Source: Gari tellinella
Taxonomy: Eukaryota; Mollusca; Bivalvia; Cardiida; Psammobiidae
NCBI GenBank assembly: GCA_922989275.2
Contig: OV277856.1
Location: 89,485,038 to 89,549,037, forward strand
Reading direction: 5' to 3'
DNA: 64,000 bases
The notes under the pieces are model-generated. The model was not told where the DNA came from, did not search any database, and saw only the letters and a list, made by a program, of their open reading frames with translations. The position numbers and the translations under genes were made by a program. Numbering within the stretch: position 1 is the first letter of the stretch; the number at the start of each line of letters is the position of its first letter. Positions 1 to 10,156 of the stretch are shown in pieces.

Positions 1-292
1 ATATTGTTAAAGTTTCATGAAGATCCAATGAAATTTGTAGCCTCTAGAGTGTTAACAAGGTTTTTCGATAATTTGACCTAGTGACCTAGTTTTTGACCGG
101 ACATGACCCACATTCAAACTTGACCTAGATTTCATTTAGGCAAACATTGTGACCAAGTTTCATCAAGATCCAATGAGATTTGAACCTGCTAGAGTGTTAA
201 CGAACAATTGTGAACGGACGGACGGACGACGGACGACAGACATCCAGCGATCCTAAAAGCTCACCTTGGCACTACGTGCCAGGTGAGCTAAA
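1..292 (+). repeat. Dispersed bivalve-type repeat, 3' part, ending in a hairpin
   Basis: Contains two loosely repeated blocks ('tttcatgaagatccaatga', then 'tttcatcaagatccaatgag'), then cggacggacgacgg, then a terminal hairpin at 258-289 (agctcacct ... aggtgagct) followed by ctaaaa. The second copy at 12674-12912 shares the tctagagtgt, gacgacggac and aaaagctcacc blocks. A terminal hairpin followed by CTAA resembles a non-autonomous Helitron 3' end, but that class is inference. It runs off the left edge of the window. Confidence 0.6.
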
Positions 293-419
293 AATCTGCT
301 AGAATATAAAAAAAATATTTCTTATGGTGTATATTCATGACTGTATAAATGTGAAGTATTTTCTTCAGTGGAGGAATAAATTAAAGGCATAAAAAGGAGT
401 ATTTATTGGAAAGGGTTAA
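293..419 (+). mobile_element. Family A MITE, right half only
   Basis: Matches the right half of A from atctgctagaatat through the cagtggaggaataaattaa block to a degraded right terminus (tattggaaagggttaa). The left half and hairpin are replaced by the dispersed repeat that ends at 292. Confidence 0.75.
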
Positions 420-2091
420 ATTATTGATATTTTAACATGGGCTTACACATAGATACAGTGTTGTTAAATGGAAATTCAATCAATCCAGAACGCTTGTTCT
501 ATGGGAGAAAGAATCTACATTTTGTCTTAAGAGAATTCCATGATTGTTCCATTGAATGGCTCATAAAAACAGGCTCCACTTTATCAGTAAACTGTGCACT
601 AACTCAACCCTGGCAATGCTAATACAGACCCATTTAATTCTCCTTCATTTTCTTCCATTTACAGTTCATCTTGTCTTGAGTTAAGAAATGAGAATGTATT
701 TGCGGTTTCAAGGATGTCATTATGACAGAAAAAATCTTAATGCAGGACAATGGTTATGCAGAAAGTTCCTTTCAGAGTTTTTCCATAACTCTTTAAGCAG
801 TCACCTGTCTTTAAAGTTCACCTCACAACTGTTTCAGTAGCCTAAGACAAGTTTGACTGTGTAGATCTACTGCCAGACTGAACAACAAATTACTGGCAAT
901 CATCGCCCATTAGCTGCACAAATACTGCAGCAGTACTACAATTAGATAAAGTGCAGAACTTGTAGTAACAAGGCCTTACATTGTCCATTGAGAATGTGCC
1001 CAGTGTGGGTCGGCTGGAGGCAAAGTGGTGAATATCAGCCATTAAACAAGATGTGTTGGTGAAACACTATGTCCCTCATATGACCATCATTCTAAATTAC
1101 CTTGACCTTTGTCTGACATGACCCAAATTGTACTGAGCTAAAAAAGCTTCTTGCAATGAGTACACAAATTTGAAGTCACTAACATATAGTTCCAAAATTA
1201 AGTTCAACATCAACTTCACTGAGATCAAACTTTTTACGTGCAATGAAAGGTCATAGAGTTTATACATAAGCATTTTTTGGAACTTAAACACAGATTTCCA
1301 AACCTAAACACATGCCCTAAGTTCAAGGTCATGTCACCAGGGTCAAACTTTTAATGTGCATGGAAAAATCATAACTATATTCCTTCGGGTCAGATCTTAA
1401 AAAGCACAAGAAGGACTGTGATATTTGAATCTCAAACTCTTCTCCAGTCTAATTATTGAACATACTGATAAGGTTTGACGTGTTATCTTTTCATTCTGCA
1501 AACAGTGTAAACCAAGTTTAGAAATGCTGCAAATCTTATTAGGTCTTCACCAGTTGTAAGTATTCCTAATCATCAGCAATTTATCTACAGCACATCTGAC
1601 CTCATAATTGCTGACATAAATCTGTAAAAAATGTTCAGTTTGAATAGCAGTATCCTTGCATGACACAACTGATTCATTATTCGTACACTACAGAGCAATA
1701 CAGACAGTATTACCAATTATAGACTTGAGCATCTTCTCATGTTTAATGTTTTAAAATAAATATGGATAGTAAACCATATCTAACTTAACATTGAGTCCTT
1801 GTGTAAGGGATATCTGATCCAATCCATCATACTAAACATACATAGCCTAGCACAGACCTACACCTGCCATAATGCCAATTTATAGCTTACCCCACTACAA
1901 GTGTCATAAACTCCTTAGGATAAAAAAAAAACCCAGCCAGGTTATCATTAAAACAGGTACTCCCCATTATAAACAATATAAGAAATAATCTACAGACAGT
2001 CAAACCTGGCTTTATTCTCTCTCTGAACATGGAGTTTCTTCCTGAGAATGATGTCTACTTGATTTCTAATATTGGTTTGGTGCTCTTTATA
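420..2091. other. No gene recognised; old dispersed repeat at 1080-1400
   Basis: AT-rich sequence with only short ORFs and no convincing exon. Positions 1080-1400 carry scattered 'aaggtcatgtcaccagggtcaa' type phrases, resembling the degenerate tandem repeat at 5835-6400. Confidence 0.5.
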
Positions 2092-2300
2092 TACAGTAGA
2101 GCCTCTCTATTACGACCACTAAAGAGAAGGCTAATTGTCTGTATAAAAGACAGGTGACAGCTTAAAGCAATGTGAAAGTGAAACAGAAAGCTCTTGTAGG
2201 AGCCTTCTGTTTCACTTTCACATTGCTTTAAGCAGTCACCTGTCTTAAACGACTAATATTTGACACAATTTAGTGGTAGTAATTGTGAGGTTCTACTGTA
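2092..2300. mobile_element. Family B (TA-type, Tigger/pogo-like) palindromic MITE
   Basis: Ends are tacagtagagcctctctatt and aattgtgaggttctactgta, flanked by TA. The core 1 palindrome sits between: the arms gtgaaagtgaaacagaa and ttctgtttcactttcac are exact complements. No coding capacity. Confidence 0.85.
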
Positions 2301-2746
2301 TTTACAGACCTATACAAGATGCAGTAGATGAGCAGTTTTGATCCTGTTAACACCCAACTACATGTGTGGCCTGATATGGATCTAAACTGTTTGCCAAATT
2401 CTTCAAAGCAGGGTAAAGCGTAATGAAGCTTTTTTGTATTTTGTCCGTCTTTCATTAAGCTGTCATCTGTTGTAAACACCACTTTATATCCTCTTGTAAA
2501 CAGTTGTTTTAACAGAAATATGAAGTATGGTATTAGATACAGGTATGAGTTATATAAGCTTTCATGATTAAACTTTACATCTGGTATCAGATCAGGTAAG
2601 TGGACCATAAATCCTGGGAAAAAATGTTTATCACTCAAATCTTTGCATTTATAACTTGTATAATTCATCCATTGACCAAGCTTATAATGTTCCCTGGAAA
2701 TATGTCTTCACAAACCCACCATCTTAACATTGAGAAGAAATTTTAC
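2301..2746. other. No gene; remnant of a core 2 hairpin
   Basis: Positions 2332-2395 look like a decayed core 2 palindrome (cagttttgatcctg ... ggatctaaactgtttg). The 132-codon minus-strand ORF across this stretch runs through the repeat and is not a credible gene. Confidence 0.4.
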
Positions 2747-3126
2747 TACAGTGCTCCCTCCCTACAACAGCCCTCCCAACAACGACTCCCTCCCAACAAC
2801 GACTCGCTCCTTACAACGACCCTTTTTCGCAGTTCCCTAAACATGACAATTATGTCCAACCAATTCACAACTGCAATGTCGTCTGCTTAAAATTGTTGTC
2901 TGCTGTTTTTCTGAAAGTAACATAATTAGCATTTTGACAGAGAAAATCTTAATGACGAATGACAAATAGCTTGAATCTAGATCAGACGCCGCAGTACGCG
3001 GCGTCTGATCTGGATTCAAGCTGTTTGCAATTGTAAGCCAATTTCCCCCCCTTTAACGACTCCCTTCAAACAGCGCACACACTTTTAGTCTCCCGTTGGG
3101 TGTTGTTGTAGAGAGGGAGCGCTGTA
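2747..3126. mobile_element. TA-type foldback element with a core 2 hairpin
   Basis: Inverted ends tacagtgctccctccctaca and gtagagagggagcgctgta, flanked by TA, as in mariner/Tigger derivatives. The centre (2968-3022) is a hairpin with arms agcttgaatctagatcagac / gtctgatctggattcaagct and tip gccgcagtacgcggc. That hairpin is the core 2 type otherwise seen in TTAA families C and E. Confidence 0.75.
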
Positions 3127-4257
3127 CATGATAGGTGTTTCTATGAAATTGATCTGAAAGGTAAACAAAGCTAACATTTCTTTGTAACCCATGTCTCCAT
3201 AAAACACCTTTTTACACCTCTAATTTTTACTGCACTAGGGAAAGTAATCCCCACCTAGCAACGGAACATAAAGCACAAAAGACATTTCCATTATCTTTTT
3301 AAATGCAACTCTTCACGGAAAGAGGATGGTAAGTGCATTTTGAATTTGAAGAGTCGCTTCAAAACACAGGCCGTTGCGCGATATTGCAGAGTACTTTGGC
3401 TTTGACATGTATGGTAAGTTACTTTTTTTAAATGATTTTTTCGAAATATGGAGGACATGGAGTGCATGTCGTTGATTTAAGGTGTATAGATAAGACCCCA
3501 GTAGTAAAAAGTACTGTGTATGTATCAATAGAGACTTGTTTGACCTGAATGTGTTGCGACTTTTGAGGGTCGGATGGGCTTGTTATGGATGGAAATGGAT
3601 GTTATAATTATGTAATTCTATGGGGTTCCATAAAATTTTCTGAGTACGGTGATCGCTTTGTATTCACAATCGATCGAGAATTGACTGTGCAACAAGACTC
3701 GGAATGAAGTCGGTGCGTTTCGCGAAGCACGTTTGCCGCGGGAGTTGGACACCTTTCCAAGGTATATACTATACAAAAAAATTGTTTTTAAAAAAATGAG
3801 CTGTAGGTCAGAATATGGTGTTCGATCATAGAAACGGGTGTTTTTATGGTTGTATTCACTTTATTTGTGTTTGGGGGTGTTATATTCGGGCAAAGCATGC
3901 GTCTGGCACCTGTGCAATAGACATTTTGGATTTGTCCAAGTGAAAGATGTACTTTCATTTCTGCCAAAGGTATCTAAAACTTCTTAAAAGCAAATGGTGC
4001 CTATCTAAAATGTAAATGTGCACATTCCTTTCCAGCATTGATGTTTAGTAAAGTTCTTCATGCGAGTGATGGCTGTCAGTTGCAGTGAACATTGGTATCA
4101 GTAACTAAGCTTCATGCTTTATTCATGAGAATGTCTGAGACTCCTGTGATGACTGAAAGATGATATTTCACTACAACATTGATTACATCTCATCTCAGTC
4201 TCACATGTCTGAAGATATAACTTGTCAGCAAGAACTTAGGCTCAGCCCACCATTAAA
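3127..4257. other. Unclassified, with a CpG-containing stretch near 3640-3750
   Basis: No repeat family or exon is recognised. Positions 3655-3750 are richer in CpG than the surroundings (gtttcgcgaagcacgtttgc). That could mark an old exon or promoter, but no start, donor or motif supports a call. Confidence 0.35.
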
Positions 4258-4551
4258 GACTTTTCCTCAGTCCATTGAGGGACCACCACCCCATTGTTCT
4301 GTAGGTGTCAATGTAACTCTCAAAGCATGTGCAGCACAATTTCAATTTACCTGGTGAGGTCCAGATTATACTCATGCTCTAGTGATTTTCAATGATTATT
4401 TCTAACCAAACTATCAAATATAAAGGTTGAGTCTCACACCAGAAGCTTCAATGGTTCTTTGCTAGTGACATGTCCATAAGATCCATGATTATTGCAAGGA
4501 AATTGTCTGGAAAGGCGTTATGATCGAAAGGTCATCTAGGGATGTCTTTAA
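4258..4551 (+). repeat. Unclassified dispersed repeat, copy 1
   Basis: About 290 bp, from gacttttcctcagtccattg to gatgtcttta. It is repeated at 28498-28771 in the same orientation with small gaps. No terminal repeats or ORF are seen. Its right edge is a TTAA where family A begins. Confidence 0.75.
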
Positions 4552-4792
4552 CCCATTACCCCATAAATACGCCATTTTACACCTTCAATTTATTCCACCA
4601 CTGAAGAAAATAGTTCCAATTTATAGTCATAAATATGTATGATAAAAAATATTTTTTATATTTTAGAAGATGTTACCTTAAAGCAGGCTGAAAGTAAAGC
4701 AGAATGCAAGGCGTATTCTGCTTTACTGTCAACCTGCTTCAAGTGATCACCTATATTCAATACTAGAAATATGCTATGGGATAACGGGTTAA
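4548..4792 (-). mobile_element. Family A MITE
   Basis: TTAA on both sides. Left end cccattaccccataaatacg, right end tatgggataacggg. The core hairpin is shortened at its tip (gaatgcaaggcgtattc). Confidence 0.9.
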
Positions 4793-5559
4793 TCCATTCC
4801 TCTATAAAAAATCAGTACAAATCACCTTTAACAAACTTATATAACATATAAAGTTATTTTGTGCTAACAGCAGGTGGTTGCTTAAAGCAAGATGAAAGGA
4901 GCTTTCTAGTTTATTTTTACCTTGCTTTAAGCTGTCACATGTATATAATCCCAAGTTAAAAGCATTTATTATGACAGGGTTTTGGTGTCCTTCGGCACTC
5001 GTATGTAAGAAGGTGTAAAAGCATATGCTATGGTGCTAATGCCGAGGAAAGGATGAACTTCCAATAATATTTACATAGCTGCTAGTGTGGGTACAAGGCC
5101 ATCTGTGACAAGAATGGAATTCTCTAACCCATTCTTGAGCCTGAGACTCATAATAACAATAATAATAATAATCTTTCTTTCAGTGTACCATTGATTTTTT
5201 CAATTACATTTGTATCATTTCACATAAGTTTGGCAGTATCACATGGTGTCTGATCAGGATCCAAACAGTTTTGACACTCATTATGACATTTCTTTGGTCA
5301 GTTTACCTAAAACTTAAATGTGAGAACTAAAAGCAGACAACAACATGGGAGTGAAGGGGTTTATGACCTGAGGTACATGAACATTCATTGTAATGAATAC
5401 TAAACACTTCTATTCACTTTATCTATCATCACATGGATCAAAGACATTTATCTGTAAGTAATTAGAATGATTGAAGGACATCCCTGGCAAATCTGATTGG
5501 TTGAAATGCCACCATTTACAACTCTTACTCCTATCGATAGTAATACTCATGAATATTCA
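4793..5559. other. No gene; decayed core 1 hairpin and an ATA microsatellite
   Basis: A degraded core 1 hairpin lies at 4868-4943 (aagcaagatgaaag ... ttaccttgctttaagctg). A short (aat)n tract lies at about 5153-5171. A half core 2 fragment lies near 5255-5275 (tctgatcaggatccaaacag). Confidence 0.5.
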
Positions 5560-5691
5560 TTAACCTGTTACCCCATGGCTCATTTAGGTTTACTTTTTAC
5601 GTTGAATAATCAAAACTATCAAATGGAAGATTTTCTTCAGTAAAAGAATAAGTTAAAGGCATAAAATCTTACTTATGGGACAATGGGTTAA
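5560..5691 (+). mobile_element. Family A MITE, internally deleted
   Basis: TTAA-flanked ends cctgttaccccat and tatgggacaatggg enclose only about 125 bp. The hairpin core is gone and only the right-arm flank (ttttcttcagtaaaagaata) survives. Confidence 0.75.
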
Positions 5692-5834
5692 ATACATTGC
5701 CAAACAACTACTTATTAGCCAGGAAGAACTTGTGCAAAGGAATATTATTCCTATATTTAAGGCAGTTCAAAGAGCAGTCCTTGTGACATATTTTGCAACT
5801 AAAACCAGAGTCTGAGGTCAAGATTTCAGGGGAT

Positions 5835-6400
5835 GGAATGAAAAGGTCTTGTCTAAAAGCAGACATGTGTGCTGCAAATATAAAAGGTGTAGGTCAAGGG
5901 ATATAATAGTTGTGAATCTTTTCAAAACTTAAAGCACATTTCCAAAAATAAATGCAGAGTTTAAGGTGGAGGTCTTGGTCACAGGTGTCACAATTTGCAC
6001 ATGGATGGAAAGGTCTTGTCTCAAGGTATCTGTGCTGCTAATTATTAATATGAAATCTTTAGGTCAAAGTGTACTGCAGTTGTGAACACTTTTCAAAACT
6101 AAAGAGCTAATTTCTAAACTTCAGAGTCTGAGGTCACGGTCAAGGTCACAGGGGTCAAAATTTTCACATGGATGGAAAAGTCTTGCCACAAGGTATGTGT
6201 GCTGCTAATATGAAAGCTGTAGGTCAAAGGCTATAGTAGTTATGAGCATTTTTCAAAACTAAAACACACATTAGAAACTTAAACGCAGAGACTGAGGTCA
6301 AGGTCAGGTCACGAGGGGAACATTTTCACCTAGATAAAAAGGTCTTGTCCCAAGGTTTGTGTGCTACATGTAAAAAACTTGTAGGTTAAAAGATATAGTA
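5835..6400 (+). repeat. Degenerate tandem repeat, about 167 bp unit, about 3.5 copies
   Basis: The phrase 'ggatgga aag gtcttg' recurs near 5835, 6003, 6170 and 6337. Each is followed by tgtgctgctaatatgaaa, then a 'gtcaaaggctatagtag' block, then 'gaggtcaaggtcacaggggt'. Divergence between units indicates an old array. Confidence 0.7.
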
Positions 6401-6664
6401 GCAGTTCATGAAACTGCTCACACCAACAGCGACAGCAATGACTTGGTGTCATAAAGCTCTCCTAGACATTCATCCCGCAAACTAAAAATGGACCTAACTG
6501 AATTGGAAACTGGCATTGTTAATTTGAAGTCTCAGGGGTAAATGAGTTAACTCTTTTCAAGCTAACAGCCCAAATTATGATAACCTTTGTAAACAGTTTG
6601 GATTCATATGAGATGCTGCACAACCGAGTCTCATCATGATCCGAAATGTTTGAAACTATGAAAC
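6401..6664. other. Decayed core 2 hairpin region
   Basis: Positions 6588-6652 contain aaacagtttggattcatatg ... catgatccgaaatgtttga, an imperfect core 2 palindrome. Nothing else is recognised. Confidence 0.45.
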
Positions 6665-7170
6665 TACAGTAAAACCTCTCTATAATGACAACTTAATGGT
6701 ATTAATTAGTAGGCGTTCACGACAGATGACTGCTTAAAGCACGGTGACAATAAAACAGAAAAGCTCCTGAAGGAGCTTTCTGTTTTATTGTCACCCTGCT
6801 TTAAGCAGTCACCTGTCTTTAAAGCAATGAATTAGCCTTTGTTTTCGTGGGGGGCCTCCGTGGCCTAGTGGTATAGTCACTGTGACTTACATCACTAAGC
6901 TTCTCACCGCTGTGAGTTCGAATCCCAGTAGGGTCGTTCGGATTTTTCATGTGGGGAAGCCTTCCAGCTGGCTTGCGGAAGGTCGGTGGTTCTACCCAGT
7001 TGCCGATTTGTGCCTGTTACAGTGCATAAAGGACTTCTGGGGTCTTCCTCCACCTATAATTAGCTGGACGTCGCGATATGACTGAAATACTGTTGAAAGC
7101 GACGTAAAATCAAAACAAATCAAAATCAAACAAATTGATTTCGTGGTCGTACTAGAGAGGTTTTACTGTA
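6665..7170. mobile_element. Family B palindromic MITE interrupted by a SINE
   Basis: Ends tacagtaaaacctctctata and ctagagaggttttactgta. The core arms are exact complements (ggtgacaataaaacagaa / ttctgttttattgtcacc). A SINE at 6851-7138 splits its right arm, between 'ttttcgtgg' and 'tttcgtggtcgt'. Confidence 0.88.
6851..7138 (+). mobile_element. tRNA-derived SINE with Meta/MESC-like core
   Basis: The tRNA-like head has an A box at 6861-6871 (tggcctagtgg) and a B box at 6914-6926 (gagttcgaatccc), 53 nt apart, as in a pol III internal promoter. Next comes a body with 'ggaaggtcggtggttctacc' and 'ggggtcttcctccacc', phrases I recall from the conserved core of mollusc/metazoan SINEs. The tail is aaatcaaaacaaatcaaaa. 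Direct repeats of tttcgtgg flank it (6843-6850 and 7139-7146). It is non-autonomous. Confidence 0.88.
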
Positions 7171-7580
7171 TTTAGATAATATAATTTAGAAAATTTAAGA
7201 ACAGCAGTGGACAACAATTTTTAAAGATTAAAGAATAACTAAGTATTCAAGAAATTAATTCAAAAGTAAAATGACTGTAGCTTCAAAGTCTCTTCTGATC
7301 AATAATTGCAATAGACCGGCTCGCTTTGTTTCTGAAACATTAAATTCTCAGATAATTCACTGCTTTTTACCATAAAACTGTCAACTCAAGCATCTCAATT
7401 TCAAAGCCACAATATTAGTACATGTGTGTATGGATAATTCCAGCTCAATATTAAATGTCATTATTATATGCAGCTGAATTTAGGAAACTCAAAACAAAGC
7501 TTATGTCAAACATATTCTATATTTCAAAGTTAAAATGTAAATATGCTACATAATAACTTTGAAATACAGGACAGTTTGAT
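7171..7580. other. Nothing recognised
   Basis: AT-rich, with no repeat family, exon or RNA gene seen. Confidence 0.4.
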
Positions 7581-8097
7581 TTAACCCTTTACACCATAGC
7601 CTGATTCTAGATCTAAAGACAAGTGACCACTTAACTCTTTCCTCCCTGAAACTTTAAATGGACAATTCCAGTTTCCATTTTTGTCTAGTCCATTTCTGAC
7701 TTTTAAGGGTTGTTTTTGTCAATGTTTGGCATTATGAAAAACAGTGAAGACCCTGATCAGAGGGCTCCTTTTGGAGCCCTCTGATCTGGGTCTTCACTGT
7801 TTGCACAGGACAAGTATACTATTCACATGTACACTGTTTGAAAAGGACGCCTATATGCGGGACTAGGGCTCAAAGGGTTAAAGCAGCTTGAAAGTAATGC
7901 AGAATGCGCATTCAGTGCATTCTGTTTTACTTTCAGACTGCTTTAATTAAGCTAACATTTGCTGGAAAAAGGGTAGTATTTCAGTATTTCTTATGGTATA
8001 CATGTACGTTCATGACGGTATAAATTGAAACCGTTTCCGTCAGCGGAGGAATAAATTGAATGCCCTAAAAAGGTGCTTCTATCAAGGAAAAGGTTAA
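7581..8097 (+). mobile_element. Family A MITE hosting a D element
   Basis: TTAA-flanked. The left end is ccctttacaccatagcctg. The host sequence stops at 'gtgaccac', is interrupted by D (7631-7881), and resumes at 'agcagcttgaaagta'. In intact A copies these join as gaccacTTAAagcag, so D used the TTAA at the base of the A hairpin. Confidence 0.9.
7631..7881 (+). mobile_element. Family D MITE nested in A
   Basis: TTAA on both sides; ends ctctttcctccctgaaac and gggactagggctcaaaggg. The central hairpin has gatcagagggctcc / ggagccctctgatc arms with tip ttt. Confidence 0.93.
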
Positions 8098-8463
8098 ACG
8101 AGATCAGGTTATGAATGTTAAACTTTGATGGTATTTATCTCTTTTTTCTTTATTTGTTCTTAAGAATGAAGGATTTTGACTTGTAACATGCTGTAAAACC
8201 ATGTTCAAACATGTTAACCCTTCTCCCCCCCCCCCCCCCCCCCCCCCCCCCTCCCCCCTTAATATTCCTATACAAAACTCTACTATGAACATCTATCATC
8301 TTAACACTTCATATGGCTAATAAAATGAAGACAACTTTCCCCAAAAAGAGTGCAGACTCATGTCCCGTATCCTGTAAGAAAACAGTTCAGACCCTAATCA
8401 GACTGAGCTAAAATAAAACCCTGACTGACACAGTCAGTGAAGTTTGTATTGAACAGATCCATG
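8098..8463. other. No gene; poly-C tract inside
   Basis: Unclassified apart from the homopolymer at 8225-8258. Confidence 0.5.
8225..8258. repeat. Poly-C tract
   Basis: 27 consecutive C residues, then T, then six more C. Such runs are error-prone in sequencing, so the exact length is uncertain. Confidence 0.95.
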
Positions 8464-8714
8464 TTAACCCTTTCCCTTATAGAAGCGACTTTTAGCACAT
8501 TCATTTTATTCATCCGCCAAAGAAATAGTTCCATGTTATACTGTCATGAATATCTACCATAATAATTTTTTTCTATATCATAGCAGATAGCAACTTAAAG
8601 CAGGCTGAAAGTAAAGCAGAATGCGCCCTAGGGCGCATTCTGCTTTACTTTCAACCTGCTTTAAAATGTCACACATCTCAACTACTAGAAACAGGCTATG
8701 GGGTAATGGGTTAA
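8464..8714 (-). mobile_element. Family A MITE
   Basis: TTAA-flanked, with ends ccctttcccttatagaagcg and tatggggtaatggg. The hairpin tip is gcgccctagggcgc, a fully paired variant not shared with neighbouring copies. Confidence 0.92.
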
Positions 8715-9059
8715 GAGGCTGGTAGTAAGGAAAATGTAACCAGATGCCAACATGCTTCCTTAGAGGACAGGGTTAAAGGGTCAATGCCACTTGCCCATGC
8801 CAAGATTTACATTATACAAATTTCATCACCATAGGTGCCAAAAAACCTGTACAAAATCACCCTATTGTAAACCAATTGTGCTGGATTTATGACAAAACAA
8901 GATGAAAATACATTTACTTTCTCTAAATATTTAGAGCTAAAGTATATCTTGTATATAATTATGAAAATAACTAATTGAGAATATCTTCAGCTGCCTATGG
9001 AACTTGTAAATACTAAGAAAGAACTTTATCTTTCTTCAATTTGTCTTATCGTTTTTAAA
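8715..9059. other. Nothing recognised
   Basis: Single-copy-looking AT-rich sequence with no exon seen. Confidence 0.4.
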
Positions 9060-9292
9060 AGTCATTCCCCCCTGAAACTATTAATGAACAGTTCCAGTTT
9101 CTATTTAAATCTGGTCTATTTTAGCTATTAAGGTTGTTTTTTTTGCAATATATTGCAAAATGGCAAACAATGAAGATACAAATTAGAGGGTTCCTTTTGG
9201 GTCTACACTGTTTGCATAATACAAGTGTACTCTTCTTATATACACTGTTTGTAAATGACAAGCATAGTCATCATTAGGGTTGTATGTGTTAA
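9060..9292 (+). mobile_element. Family D, degraded copy
   Basis: Follows D from cccctgaaactattaatgaa through ggttgttttttttgc to tcattagggttg and a terminal TTAA. The left TTAA and part of the hairpin are lost. Confidence 0.7.
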
Positions 9293-9458
9293 GCTAAAGA
9301 AGACTTGCCTGTAACTGAAAATACACAGCAATGAGAATAATCATCCTTTAGAAACAGTGTACCTGTAGAGAATGCAAATAGTGTAGATCTGACCAGTAGC
9401 CAAGATGTAACAAGTGTATTATTGTCAGCTTATAATTATAATGAAGCAACAGATACAA

Positions 9459-9710
9459 TAAACCCTTTCCCCCATTGAAGCGACTTTTAGCGTGTTTAAT
9501 TTATTCCTCCGCTGAAGAAAATAGTTCCAGTTTATACCCTCATGAACAATAACCATTACAAATATTTTATATAGCCTAGCAGATGTTAGCTTAAAGCAGG
9601 CTGAAAGTAAAGCAGAATGTGCCTTAAGGCACATTCTGCTTTACTTTCAACCTGCTTTAAGTGGTCACCTGTCTTCAAAACTATAACCAGGCTATGAGGT
9701 AATGGGTTAA
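9459..9710 (-). mobile_element. Family A MITE
   Basis: Right TTAA intact; left TTAA mutated (ataaaccctttcccccat). The hairpin is perfect, with tip gtgccttaaggcac. Confidence 0.9.
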
Positions 9711-9774
9711 AGAATTGAAACAGACACCAACTTTAGAAGATGATAGAGATTTCGAGTACTGGGTTACTACTTAC

Positions 9775-9867
9775 AAAGCTGCCTGGTAATGGTTTAAGAT
9801 TTCTCTCAGCCTCGGCCATGTGGTCCTTCTCCTCATAGTACAGGTGGTTCTTGAATTTCACCAGGGG
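9775..9867 (-). CDS. Candidate host exon, 31 codons
   Basis: On the minus strand a pyrimidine tract and acceptor (attgtttttcttgcag) precede 93 bp open in one frame only, followed by a canonical donor gtaagtag. The translation begins PLVKFKNHLYYEEKDH and ends KPLPGSF. Codons favour G/C at third positions (CTG, GTG, AAG, AAC, GAG), unlike the AT-rich surroundings. Length is a multiple of three (phase 0 to 0). It lies between an A and a B element. I do not recognise the protein. It may belong with the exon candidates at 18606-18705 and 42829-42901, all on this strand. Confidence 0.6.
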
Positions 9868-9946
9868 CTGCAAGAAAAACAATAGTCTGTAATACAGTCT
9901 GTAAGAATGTTGTATAAAACATTCAACTCTATGATCAATTTACATA

Positions 9947-10156
9947 TACAGTAAAACCTCGCTATTACGACCACTAAAACGAAGGCTAATTGAGTGTATA
10001 ATAGACAGGTGACAGCTTAAAGCAAGGTTACAGTGAAACAGAAAGCTCCTATAGGAGCTTTCTGTTTCACTGTCACCTTGCTTTAAGCGGTCACCTATCG
10101 TAAACACCCTAATAATTAACATAATTTAGTGGTCGTAATAGCGAGGTTTTACTGTA
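9947..10156. mobile_element. Family B palindromic MITE
   Basis: Well preserved. TA-flanked ends cagtaaaacctcgctatta and taatagcgaggttttactg. The core arms differ at one position (ttacagtgaaacag versus a tgacagtgaaacag complement), with tip agctcctataggagct. Confidence 0.93.

Noticed and set aside
2270..2668. 132-codon minus-strand ORF
   Set aside because: Runs from a B element end through a decayed core 2 hairpin; no domain, splice border or coding bias.
6882..7085. Plus-strand ORF of 67 codons
   Set aside because: Lies wholly inside the SINE, a non-coding pol III element.
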